Positions 1 to 6,202 of a stretch of DNA of 9,704 nucleotides are shown here, one piece after another. The notes under the pieces were generated by a model. It saw nothing but the letters and a program-made list of their open reading frames with translations, searched no databases and was not told the origin of the DNA. The translations under genes and the position numbers were made by a program. Source of the stretch: JAWXVE01 sp044425555. GTDB taxonomy: Bacteria > Bacillota > Clostridia > Lachnospirales > Lachnospiraceae. The DNA lies in contig JAWXVF010000102.1 of the NCBI GenBank assembly GCA_044425555.1, forward strand, positions 1 through 9,704. Reading direction: 5' to 3'. How positions within the stretch are numbered: the first letter of the stretch is position 1; each line of letters begins with the position of its first letter.

Positions 1-22
1 TGTTATGTAACTTCTTTCACAG

Positions 23-97
23 TCGGGGTGACAGGATTCGAACCTGCGACCTCCTGGTCCCAAACCAGGCGCTCTAGCCAAGCTGAGCCACACCCCG
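23..97 (-). tRNA. tRNA-Pro (anticodon TGG)
   Basis: On the minus strand the acceptor strands CGGGGTG (97-91) and CACCCCG (30-24) pair fully, with A at the discriminator position. The anticodon stem CCTGG/CCAGG encloses the loop TTTGGGA, which gives anticodon TGG and proline. The T loop TTCGAAT is standard. CCA is not encoded; the next bases are CT. The gene has its own promoter upstream and lies just beyond rdgB. Confidence 0.97.
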
Positions 98-157
98 TAG
101 TATCTTACACTTCACATTTACTGTTCTTGCTTTCTCCTTAACTGTGACGCAAGATAG

Positions 158-186
158 ATTATATTACATCTAATTTAAAAAGTCAA
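158..186 (-). promoter_or_regulatory. Sigma-A-type promoter of tRNA-Pro
   Basis: On the minus strand there is TTGACT (186-181), a 17-base spacer and a perfect TATAAT (163-158). Transcription would begin near 151, about 54 bases before the tRNA. No hairpin terminator is visible between the rdgB stop and this promoter, so some read-through from rdgB into the tRNA is possible. Confidence 0.8.
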
Positions 187-200
187 CACTTTTTTTCAAT

Positions 201-797
201 TTATTTATATTTATTTTTTAAAAAGGTTTTCAATTCTCTTAAAGCATTGCCTCTATGGCTAATTTCATTCTTTTCTGCAAGGGTTAATTGCGATAAATTT
301 TTCTGAAATTGTGGTACATAAAAAATCGGATCGTATCCAAATCCATTTCCATTCATAATCTCATATCCTATTCTCCCTTCTATCGTTCCTTGTGTAGTAA
401 TCACTTCATGATCTGTCATCACACACGCAATTGCACACACAAACCTTGCTGTTCGTTTCTCATCACAAACACCTTCTAATCGCTCTAGTATATTACCATT
501 TTTCAGATTATAGGAAGTATCTTCTCCCATATAACGTGCAGAATAAATACCAGGCTCTTTCCCTAGTGCATCCACCTCTAGTCCTGAATCATCTGCTATG
601 ACAATTCCATCTACTATCTTGGCAATTTCTTTCGCCTTAATCATGGCATTTTCTTCAAAACTTATACCATTCTCCTCAATATCCACATCAATTCCCAATT
701 CTTTTAAAGAGTATACCTCCATTTCTAGGTCGCCAAGTAACTCTCTAATCTCTTTCATCTTCCCTTCATTAGAAGTCGCAAATATAATTCGTTCCAC
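201..797 (-). CDS. rdgB: XTP/dITP diphosphatase (HAM1/RdgB family)
   Basis: This cytosolic house-cleaning pyrophosphatase should hydrolyse non-canonical purine triphosphates (ITP, dITP, XTP) to monophosphate and pyrophosphate, keeping them out of DNA and RNA. At 198 residues it is the normal full length. Family motifs are intact: TSNEGK near residue 8, FEEN at 47-50, the acidic ADDSG at 68-72, the purine-binding FGYDP at 153-157 and SHRG at 180-183. The start is GTG at 797-795, with a GGAGGA ribosome site lying inside the end of the upstream gene. The upstream stop is only 3 bases away, so translation is probably coupled. It is the last gene of the rRNA methyltransferase / amidase-like / rdgB operon. 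I see no terminator hairpin after its stop. Confidence 0.96.
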   Translation of the reverse strand: MERIIFATSNEGKMKEIRELLGDLEMEVYSLKELGIDVDIEENGISFEENAMIKAKEIAKIVDGIVIADDSGLEVDALGKEPGIYSARYMGEDTSYNLKNGNILERLEGVCDEKRTARFVCAIACVMTDHEVITTQGTIEGRIGYEIMNGNGFGYDPIFYVPQFQKNLSQLTLAEKNEISHRGNALRELKTFLKNKYK

Positions 798-800
798 TCT

Positions 801-1862
801 TTATTCCTCCTCTAGTATTTGAAATGCTTCTGTAATTCCCACCATAATACCACTGGCTATTTGATTCCTATATCTTTGATCTTTTAACATTTCTCGCTCT
901 AACGGGTTGGATATGCACCCTACATTTATAGTAGCAATTGGAGTATTCGAATCCATCACAACTTGATCACCCACTTCACTAGCCTTTTGTAATCCTAAGA
1001 CTTGTGTTCCAGTTTTAAAGGAAATATTTCTAATGATAATATTCGATAATTGAACGCTATCAAACTCTGGAATAAAGTAATTATCATGGTATACTGCAGT
1101 TGTTCCGTATAATTGCTCTTCCTCTTCAAAACCTACTCCAATACGAATCACAAAGTCTGCCATAGATTCTCTTATTAATCGTATTCTTGCTTCTTGCGAA
1201 ACAGTATCATCCATTGTTCTTGTATAATACACTTTGTAATCTGTGGTACTTAGACGATCTTTTAACAGTAATGAAACCTCTAGTGCAATTTCTTTTTCTA
1301 ACACTTCCTCTACTACATAACCCTCTTCTTCTCCACCAAAGACTGGGTCAATGACTATAATCTGATCATACAATTCTTTAGGATCATAGAACTTAATCGA
1401 TAATATTCTACTCTTATAAGAAATAACGTGTTCTTTTAAGGAATTCATAGACAATACTAAATACGTATATTCTTCACTTGTAAATAAATGTGCTTGGTGA
1501 ATAAAATCTCCAGAATCTTGAATGGTTTGTTTTTCATAAAAGTCCTGATAATTCCCTTCTAATTTAATAATCATTCTTTGATTAATGTAATCATTCTCCA
1601 CATGAATCTTGCTTTCTTGTACTAGGTCATCAATCGGAATACTAAGTCCCATTGTTCCACTTTGAAACGTTTGCACTTCAATATCTTGTCGCATACTAAA
1701 CAAAGTGTCTAGACTCATTCCCATAACAAGTCCTTCTTCACTAAAACGTTCATCAAAATAGATGAGTTCTTGATCCACACCATACGAAACCATAAGTGTT
1801 ATGGTTGTAAAGGCATATATTACCATAAATATACTAACGTAATTCATTAATTTTTTTTGCAT
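801..1862 (-). CDS. Membrane-anchored, probably inactive amidase_3-fold protein
   Basis: The 353-residue protein has a short cytosolic start, one membrane segment or uncleaved signal anchor at about 9-28, an extracellular region of unknown fold (about 30-160), and a C-terminal domain (about 166-350) that follows the N-acetylmuramoyl-L-alanine amidase_3 pattern from IVIDP through TRTMDD and the SNPLE motif. The catalytic set is largely lost. The GHGG zinc motif reads VFGG, so the His is Phe175. The second His (usually in IHAN) is Gly242 in RIGVGF. The catalytic Glu of the usual VECGF reads Asn313. Only the Glu of LEKE (Glu189) remains. From the family chemistry it should not cleave peptidoglycan. 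A role in glycan binding or in regulating cell-wall enzymes is inference. The ATG lies 1 base after the methyltransferase stop, so expression is probably coupled. Confidence 0.85.
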   Translation of the reverse strand: MQKKLMNYVSIFMVIYAFTTITLMVSYGVDQELIYFDERFSEEGLVMGMSLDTLFSMRQDIEVQTFQSGTMGLSIPIDDLVQESKIHVENDYINQRMIIKLEGNYQDFYEKQTIQDSGDFIHQAHLFTSEEYTYLVLSMNSLKEHVISYKSRILSIKFYDPKELYDQIIVIDPVFGGEEEGYVVEEVLEKEIALEVSLLLKDRLSTTDYKVYYTRTMDDTVSQEARIRLIRESMADFVIRIGVGFEEEEQLYGTTAVYHDNYFIPEFDSVQLSNIIIRNISFKTGTQVLGLQKASEVGDQVVMDSNTPIATINVGCISNPLEREMLKDQRYRNQIASGIMVGITEAFQILEEE

Positions 1863-1863
1863 A

Positions 1864-3009
1864 CTACACCCTTTTAGGAGGTTTTGGACCCATAAATTGA
1901 TAATAATTCGTTTTCATCATCCCATTATAAATCTTTCGTTTCTTGTCTGCCCTACGTCCTAAATCTCTTTCTGTTTCTTCATGAGCAGAGATCACATACA
2001 AAGACCATGCCTCTAATTTCTCATATCTTTGTGCAATGGTTTGATACAGCTTTGGTATCACTTCTTTTTCTTCTAAACGCTCTCCATAAGGAGGATTTGT
2101 AATGATAAATCCATATTTCTTCGGATGACTTAATTGATCTACCGATCGCTTTTGAAAATGTATGTATTCTTCCACCCCTGCTAATCTTGCATTCTCTCTA
2201 GCAATACGTATCATCTCCTCATCTACATCATATGCTTGTATATCTACTGATATAGATTCATCTATTAATTCCCTAGCCTCTTCATAGCAAGCTTTCCATT
2301 CTGCTTGACTAATTAAGTTCTTCCATTTACTAGAGAGAAAATCACGGTTCATTCCAGGAGCCATATTAATTGCCATCATAGCCGCTTCAATGGGAATAGT
2401 CCCACTTCCACAAAATGGATCCACTAAAATTCTACTCTTATTCCAAGGCGTTAACATAATCAGTGCCGCTGCTAGATTTTCTGCAATAGGTGCTTTCGCA
2501 ACTAATTTTCGATAACCCCTCTTATGAAGAGATTCACCTGTGGTATCTAGTCCTATAGTCACTTCATCTTTTAATAAAAACGCTCTAACCGGATAACTAG
2601 CTCCACTTTCTTCAAACCAATCTTTCGAATACGTCTCCTTCATACGCTCTACCATGGCTTTTTTCATAATGGATTGAATATCAGATGGGCTAAATAATTG
2701 ACTCTTCACACTACCTGCCTTCGCTACCCAAAACTTCCCATCTTCTGGTATGTAATCCTCCCATTTGATTCGTCTAGTTCCCTGAAACAACTCTTCGTAA
2801 GTTGTAGCCCGAAATGAACCCACCTTAATTAAGACTCTCTCTCCTGTACGCAAAAAGATATTAGCTCTGCATACAGCTTCCTCATCACCAACAAAAGTTA
2901 CTCTTCCATCTTCTACTTTCGTAATATCATATCCTAACTCAATGATCTCTCTTTTTAATACTGCTTCTAGTCCAAAATGACATGGAACAATTAATTCAAA
3001 TTTTCTCAT
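1864..3009 (-). CDS. rlmL: THUMP-domain rRNA guanine-N2 methyltransferase (RlmL/YpsC type)
   Basis: This SAM-dependent class I methyltransferase matches the RlmL half of the E. coli RlmKL protein and B. subtilis YpsC. The expected product is N2-methylguanine in 23S rRNA, although the exact base has to be taken from the family. At 381 residues it has the normal length for the stand-alone Firmicutes form. An N-terminal ferredoxin-like part and THUMP RNA-binding domain (about 1-160) come first. The Rossmann-fold methyltransferase domain follows, with SAM motif DPFCGSGT at 197-204, acidic YDVDEEM at 260-266 and catalytic NPPYGER at 305-311. The start at 3009 matches the family N-terminus, but no ribosome site sits at normal spacing: the nearest GGAG is 15 bases away and lies inside the promoter. 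It is the first gene of a three-gene operon. Confidence 0.94.
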   Translation of the reverse strand: MRKFELIVPCHFGLEAVLKREIIELGYDITKVEDGRVTFVGDEEAVCRANIFLRTGERVLIKVGSFRATTYEELFQGTRRIKWEDYIPEDGKFWVAKAGSVKSQLFSPSDIQSIMKKAMVERMKETYSKDWFEESGASYPVRAFLLKDEVTIGLDTTGESLHKRGYRKLVAKAPIAENLAAALIMLTPWNKSRILVDPFCGSGTIPIEAAMMAINMAPGMNRDFLSSKWKNLISQAEWKACYEEARELIDESISVDIQAYDVDEEMIRIARENARLAGVEEYIHFQKRSVDQLSHPKKYGFIITNPPYGERLEEKEVIPKLYQTIAQRYEKLEAWSLYVISAHEETERDLGRRADKKRKIYNGMMKTNYYQFMGPKPPKRV

Positions 3010-3015
3010 AATATT

Positions 3016-3044
3016 ATCTTATCTCTCCGTAAGTATTCTGTCAA
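3016..3044 (-). promoter_or_regulatory. Promoter of the rlmL operon, placed for a leaderless mRNA
   Basis: The minus strand has a perfect TTGACA (3044-3039), a 17-base spacer and TAAGAT (3021-3016), followed by only 6 bases before the rlmL ATG. Normal spacing from the -10 would put the transcription start at or next to the A of the ATG. A second TATAAT at 3049-3044 overlaps the -35 box but has no good -35 of its own; if it works it would give a leader of about 30 bases carrying GGAG. Confidence 0.6.
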
Positions 3045-3120
3045 TTATATTTCCTAACAACTTAGAACTTTCTCTAATCTAGCATCTAATATTCTTAAGT
3101 TATTTGTAACCATTATGTAC

Positions 3121-3142
3121 CGAGATGACCATTGCCATCTCG
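3121..3142 (-). terminator. Hairpin after the small Asn-rich gene (weak terminator or 3' end)
   Basis: The inverted repeat CGAGATG/CATCTCG can extend by G-U and C-G pairs to a 9-bp stem with an AATG loop, starting 6 bases after the stop of the 57-residue gene. It is not followed by a T run on the minus strand, so it is a poor intrinsic terminator and may only stabilise the 3' end of the message. Confidence 0.4.
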
Positions 3143-3148
3143 AAGACA

Positions 3149-3322
3149 CTAACAATTTTTGTAAGTGTTTGATTCCGAATTGCTAGTTGAACAACATTCA
3201 CCATCTTTGTTTTTCGATTCATAACTATTAGATGTTTTATTTTGATTCGTATTCTTAGTACTGTTAGATGTTTTGTTTGAGTTTTTGTTACTTGTTGAAT
3301 TGTTATATTCATTCTTAGCCAT
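3149..3322 (-). CDS. 57-residue Asn/Ser/Thr/Lys-rich small protein, candidate forespore protein
   Basis: No function is recognised. It starts MAKNEYNN, is dominated by Asn, Ser, Thr and Lys with almost no hydrophobic residues, and has a double Cys at 43-44 and a C-terminal Cys at 57. It should be soluble and disordered, with no signal peptide. The ATG at 3322-3320 is preceded at good spacing by an excellent ribosome site, AGGAGG, which fixes both start and frame. A near-consensus sigma-G promoter lies upstream, so expression in the developing spore is likely. A role as a minor spore core or coat component is inference from the promoter and composition. A longer reading frame of 70 codons over the same DNA (3312-3100) has no ribosome site and a composition unlike a soluble protein; I take it as a shadow. 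Confidence 0.72.
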   Translation of the reverse strand: MAKNEYNNSTSNKNSNKTSNSTKNTNQNKTSNSYESKNKDGECCSTSNSESNTYKNC

Positions 3323-3367
3323 TTGAGTTCCTCCTAAATTCGCTAATTCATTTATTTGTTACACTCA

Positions 3368-3397
3368 TAGTATGGCTCGAATAATTCATTTTATACA
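3368..3397 (-). promoter_or_regulatory. Sigma-G-like (forespore) promoter
   Basis: The minus strand carries TGTATA (3397-3392), exactly 17 bases, then CATACTA (3374-3368). The known sigma-G consensus is close to TGAATA, 17-18 bases, CATACTA, so only one position of the two boxes differs. The start would fall near 3361, about 40 bases before the ATG of the 57-residue gene. Sigma-F promoters look similar, so either forespore factor is possible. Confidence 0.65.
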
Positions 3398-3398
3398 A

Positions 3399-3431
3399 AT
3401 ATTAATTTAAAATAAAGATATATTAATTTAA
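3399..3431. repeat. Direct repeat ATATTAATTTAA, two copies 21 bp apart
   Basis: Identical 12-base copies lie at 3399-3410 and 3420-3431, an offset of 21 bases or two helical turns. They sit immediately upstream of the sigma-G-like -35 box, so they could be AT-rich upstream contacts or a protein site. In such AT-rich DNA chance is also possible. Confidence 0.4.
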
Positions 3432-3465
3432 TATAAAAAATGTAAACTTTTTTTTAATAAATCGC

Positions 3466-3492
3466 TTGCTTTTTTGTCAGATTATGTATAAT
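3466..3492 (+). promoter_or_regulatory. Candidate plus-strand promoter of a small RNA
   Basis: A perfect TATAAT at 3487-3492 is preceded by TTGCTT at 3466-3471 with a short 15-base spacer. The same -35 hexamer serves the minus-strand HAAS gene promoter nearby. The predicted start near 3499 coincides with the first base of a strong hairpin and a terminator follows, which supports a real transcription unit. Confidence 0.5.
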
Positions 3493-3498
3493 AGGTAT

Positions 3499-3598
3499 TA
3501 GATAAGAGTTCCCCTTCAAAACTCTTATCTACCCCTTATATTTTAATTATTTATACTCCCCTCGAAAAAGGAACACATGTTGGTGTTCCTTTTTCACT
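3499..3598 (+). ncRNA. Candidate small RNA with C-rich unpaired segments
   Basis: The predicted RNA of about 100 bases would start with an 11-bp perfect hairpin (3500-3510 with 3520-3530) whose loop begins CCCCTT. A linker follows with ACCCCTT at 3531-3537 and CTCCCC at about 3556-3561, and the RNA ends in a perfect 12-bp terminator hairpin with U-rich tail (3565-3594). No open reading frame with a ribosome site is visible. Three CCCC stretches in unpaired positions recall Firmicutes regulatory RNAs such as RsaE/RoxS that pair with Shine-Dalgarno sequences; that comparison is by pattern only. The alternative is that the first hairpin is merely 3' sequence downstream of the minus-strand HAAS gene. 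Confidence 0.45.
3565..3594. terminator. Bidirectional intrinsic terminator
   Basis: A perfect 12-bp inverted repeat, AAAAAGGAACAC with GTGTTCCTTTTT, surrounds a 6-base loop. It carries a T run on both strands, so it can end the minus-strand HAAS gene (stop at 3624) and any plus-strand transcript from the 3487 promoter. Confidence 0.85.
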
Positions 3599-3623
3599 TC
3601 TCCAACATTACATACCTAGCAAG

Positions 3624-4079
3624 TTACCTTCTGCTAGAATAAGACGATAAAAATTTTACAACTTGTATTACAAGAGCTGCAATAATAACATATGGCAATG
3701 CATAGATAAACAATCTTGCTACAAGAATCAAAATTCCTATTAGAATAACTATAGCAATGATCCCATTAATTTTAATAAATTTCTTATTCTTCTTATTACT
3801 TTTATAGGAATCACCAGTTTCTTGCTCCATTTGATACTCTTGTTGCGAATGATTCGTATGATTTTCTCCTCCAACTTTATGTTGATTCGCTTCAATAATT
3901 GACTTAGCAAGCAATCTAGGACTTCCTAATTCTGCTAGAATCACCTCTTCCGATCTTCCCTTTTTCATTTCTAATACAATATATTCTTGATAGTAACGTA
4001 TATGCTCTGCTACTACTTGTCCACTCAACGAAATGGCTAATTCCATTTGTAACTGTTTCATAAATTCTTCTTTTCTCAT
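3624..4079 (-). CDS. HAAS (DUF1700-like) domain membrane protein
   Basis: The 151-residue protein starts with a HAAS-type helical domain (about 1-65). The signs are the opening MRKEEFMKQL, the YYQEYI motif at 29-34, the amphipathic EEVILAELGSP at 44-54 and a following helix. A polar linker (66-104) and two hydrophobic segments (about 105-121 and 124-145) follow, so it is a short membrane protein with the HAAS domain probably cytosolic. Known HAAS/DUF1700 proteins usually sit beside a PadR-type repressor and take part in membrane-linked signalling. No PadR gene is adjacent here; it stands alone between terminators. A GAGGAG ribosome site precedes the ATG. The specific function is unknown. Confidence 0.8.
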   Translation of the reverse strand: MRKEEFMKQLQMELAISLSGQVVAEHIRYYQEYIVLEMKKGRSEEVILAELGSPRLLAKSIIEANQHKVGGENHTNHSQQEYQMEQETGDSYKSNKKNKKFIKINGIIAIVILIGILILVARLFIYALPYVIIAALVIQVVKFLSSYSSRR

Positions 4080-4119
4080 ACAACTCCTCTAACATTCCTA
4101 TTCTGCATCTATTCTACCC

Positions 4120-4147
4120 ATTATATAGATTTCCAAATAAAAAGCAA
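4120..4147 (-). promoter_or_regulatory. Sigma-A-type promoter of the HAAS gene
   Basis: The minus strand has TTGCTT (4147-4142), 16 bases, then TATAAT (4125-4120). The start would be near 4113, giving a leader of about 34 bases that holds the GAGGAG ribosome site. Confidence 0.7.
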
Positions 4148-4170
4148 TCGCATTACAACATTTCCAATTA

Positions 4171-4198
4171 AAAAAGCCTTAGGCTAATAGCCTAAGGC
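4171..4198 (-). terminator. Intrinsic terminator after tRNA-Arg
   Basis: GCCTTAGGCT and AGCCTAAGGC form a perfect 10-bp stem (4176-4198) with a 3-base loop. On the minus strand it is followed directly by TTTTTTAATT. It begins 3 bases after the tRNA 3' end and separates the tRNA from the HAAS gene. Confidence 0.95.
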
Positions 4199-4200
4199 AA

Positions 4201-4274
4201 CGTGCGCTAGAGGATTCGAACCCCCGACCTCTTGGTCCGTAGCCAAGCGCTCTATCCAGCTGAGCTAAGCACAC
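4201..4274 (-). tRNA. tRNA-Arg (anticodon ACG)
   Basis: On the minus strand GTGTGCT and AGCGCAC pair as the acceptor stem (one T-G pair), with G as discriminator. The anticodon stem CTTGG/CCAAG holds the loop CTACGGA, which gives ACG. A34 would be edited to inosine to read CGN codons, as known for this isotype. CCA is not encoded. Confidence 0.97.
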
Positions 4275-4321
4275 ATTCTAACCGTTATAACTTTTCTTAT
4301 TTGAAAGCTGTAACAGTTAAT

Positions 4322-4350
4322 ATCTTATACCATAACCCTTCTCTTGTCAA
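4322..4350 (-). promoter_or_regulatory. Promoter of tRNA-Arg
   Basis: A perfect TTGACA (4350-4345), 17 bases and TAAGAT (4327-4322) stand on the minus strand between the chemoreceptor stop and the tRNA. TATAAG two bases upstream is an alternative -10. The same TTGACA/17/TAAGAT layout occurs before rlmL. Confidence 0.75.
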
Positions 4351-4364
4351 GTACTTTTATCAAT

Positions 4365-6182
4365 TTAATTTTCTTTTACCATACTTTCTAGTTTTTTTGT
4401 CAGATCATCTTCGAACACCTTATTCAATTGGACTTGTTTCTTCTTCTCTCGCATCACAGGACTTACTTCTGCACCCTGATCCTCCTCATTTAATCGGAAA
4501 AATTTTACTGATTCCCCTAATTCTTCGATACTATTTTGGTTATTATGTGATTGTTTCTTCACTTCACGAGTCATCTTTGAAATATCCACAATTTTCTCTG
4601 CAATAGCAACTGTTCCCTCTGCACCATGTAAGGCCGCAGAAGTAATTTCATTAATTCCCACACTGATATTATCTATAGAATCATATAATTTACCCGTGCT
4701 CTTTCCAATGATTTCTACAGAATCATACACAGAATCTGCATCTGTATTGTATTGAACACTTGTTTCTAGTAATATTTCATAATCTTTTAACACTTGTGTA
4801 TCTACGAATTCTAATAAGCTTCCTGCATCCTTTAATACACTTTCCACTGCTTCTGAAACATTCTTTGTAATTCTTGAAATACTAGATACAGCACTTTTCG
4901 AATTCTCTGCTAGTAATCTAATCTGATCCGCTACAACCGCAAATCCTTTTCCCGCTTCTCCCGCTCTAGTCGCTTCTATGGAAGCATTAATTGCTAGTAA
5001 ATTAGTCTGTGCTGTAATCTTTAAAATATTCTCTGTTAATTCTTGAATCTCTGAAATTGCATTCGCCTTCTCCATAGATTGGCGTAATTGTACATTGGTC
5101 TGGTTATAAATATCAGAAGCTACCGCGTGGGAATGTTTCGATTGTTCGTTTAACGATTCTGCACGTTCTTTAATCTCCGTAGATAAAGTATTCATCTCTA
5201 CTGCATATTGTTTCATATTTCCAATTTCTTCTTTAATCTCAGCTGTTGCTGCATTGATTTCTTCTGTAAAAGCTGTAGTTTCTTCCATTGAAGCTGATAA
5301 TTCTTCCGTAGATCCCGAAATATCTTCTACCGTTTCATCAATTTGCTCAATATCTGCTAAAGTTTTCTGTGCATGAGTTCTAATTACATTGGCTTCTTGC
5401 TGAATAATCGCCACTGCACCAAAGATATTATCTTTCATCGCTTCACAAGAACGTGCAATTCCTCCCACTTCATCTTTAGCAGTCAATACTCTTGACTCAG
5501 AAGCAATGGTAAAATCTCCCGTTTCCATTACTTGTATCTTAGCTCGCACTTTTACTATGCCAGCCGCAATCATATTTCCTGTAAAATATGCACCGATTAG
5601 CGAAAGTATCAATAAGCTTAGTGCTGTCATAATTAGCACCATAATAATAGCATTTATTGTATCTTCTACTTCTCCTATTTCTACACAGATGGTACTAATC
5701 CCAATCACTTGACCTATAGCATCTTCTATTGGCATATAACGTCTAATCACATTTTTCCCATTTACTTGGGCATATACTGTATGTGTCCCTTTTTGATTCA
5801 TTACAATATCTACTGCTTCTGTTTCTATTGCCACTTCGCTTTGTCGCTGTCCATTCAAATCCCTTACGCTAGTAACGGCTGTTTGATTTCCTTGGTAAAC
5901 AGTATAATTAATCGAAAGACCTTCTGTTAAGTCTTCTACCACTTCATAATTCCCATTAATCACTACATTACCTTTTGATAATAGACCATTCTCTAATGTC
6001 CAATCTCCAGGCACTTGTTCCTCTAAGATTCGCTCTACTAGCACTGCTGTATTGCCTAAATCTTCCGTGGTACGTTCTAGTACTACTTCACTTAGACTTT
6101 CTTGAGTCAAGTATAGAAAAATCAAAACCACCAAAGATACATTCACCATTGTCGATAATACAATTTTCCATTTAATTTTCAT
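4365..6182 (-). CDS. Methyl-accepting chemotaxis protein with sCache-like sensor
   Basis: This 605-residue inner-membrane chemoreceptor signals to CheA/CheW. Membrane segment 1 is about 7-25. The outside sensor (26-175) has the layout of single-Cache (sCache_3) Firmicutes receptors: the PGDW turn at 58-61, GNVVINGNYEVVEDL, and the YMPIED...GQVIGIS strand end. Membrane segment 2 is about 177-199, HAMP about 200-253, and a long coiled coil from about 255 to 565. The hairpin tip AQTNLLAINASIEATRAGE lies at 391-409 and contacts CheA/CheW in known receptors. A charged tail follows, with no CheB/CheR pentapeptide. The ligand cannot be read from sequence. I start it at the ATG at 6182, behind AGAGGA. 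An in-frame ATG at 6254 overlaps the upstream gene and precedes the promoter, so it is not used. No terminator is seen before the tRNA-Arg promoter. Confidence 0.94.
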   Translation of the reverse strand: MKIKWKIVLSTMVNVSLVVLIFLYLTQESLSEVVLERTTEDLGNTAVLVERILEEQVPGDWTLENGLLSKGNVVINGNYEVVEDLTEGLSINYTVYQGNQTAVTSVRDLNGQRQSEVAIETEAVDIVMNQKGTHTVYAQVNGKNVIRRYMPIEDAIGQVIGISTICVEIGEVEDTINAIIMVLIMTALSLLILSLIGAYFTGNMIAAGIVKVRAKIQVMETGDFTIASESRVLTAKDEVGGIARSCEAMKDNIFGAVAIIQQEANVIRTHAQKTLADIEQIDETVEDISGSTEELSASMEETTAFTEEINAATAEIKEEIGNMKQYAVEMNTLSTEIKERAESLNEQSKHSHAVASDIYNQTNVQLRQSMEKANAISEIQELTENILKITAQTNLLAINASIEATRAGEAGKGFAVVADQIRLLAENSKSAVSSISRITKNVSEAVESVLKDAGSLLEFVDTQVLKDYEILLETSVQYNTDADSVYDSVEIIGKSTGKLYDSIDNISVGINEITSAALHGAEGTVAIAEKIVDISKMTREVKKQSHNNQNSIEELGESVKFFRLNEEDQGAEVSPVMREKKKQVQLNKVFEDDLTKKLESMVKEN

Positions 6183-6202
6183 GCTTTCATCCTCTTCTCT
6201 AT

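Noticed and set aside
3100..3312. 70-codon minus-strand open frame over the small-gene locus
   Set aside because: It has no ribosome site and an odd Ile/Val/Lys/Thr pattern. The overlapping 57-codon frame starts 10 bases earlier behind a strong AGGAGG site and explains the locus better.
3500..3530. The 11-bp hairpin as a terminator on the minus strand
   Set aside because: On the minus strand the stem is followed by AATACCTATT rather than a T run, and the better terminator at 3565-3594 precedes it. The plus-strand small-RNA reading is preferred.
4232..4606. Plus-strand open frame of 124 codons
   Set aside because: It runs through the antisense of tRNA-Arg and the chemoreceptor end and has no ribosome site. 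It is a shadow of minus-strand genes.
5506..6175. Several plus-strand frames of 66-73 codons opposite the chemoreceptor
   Set aside because: They are antisense shadows of an unmistakable coding sequence, without ribosome sites.
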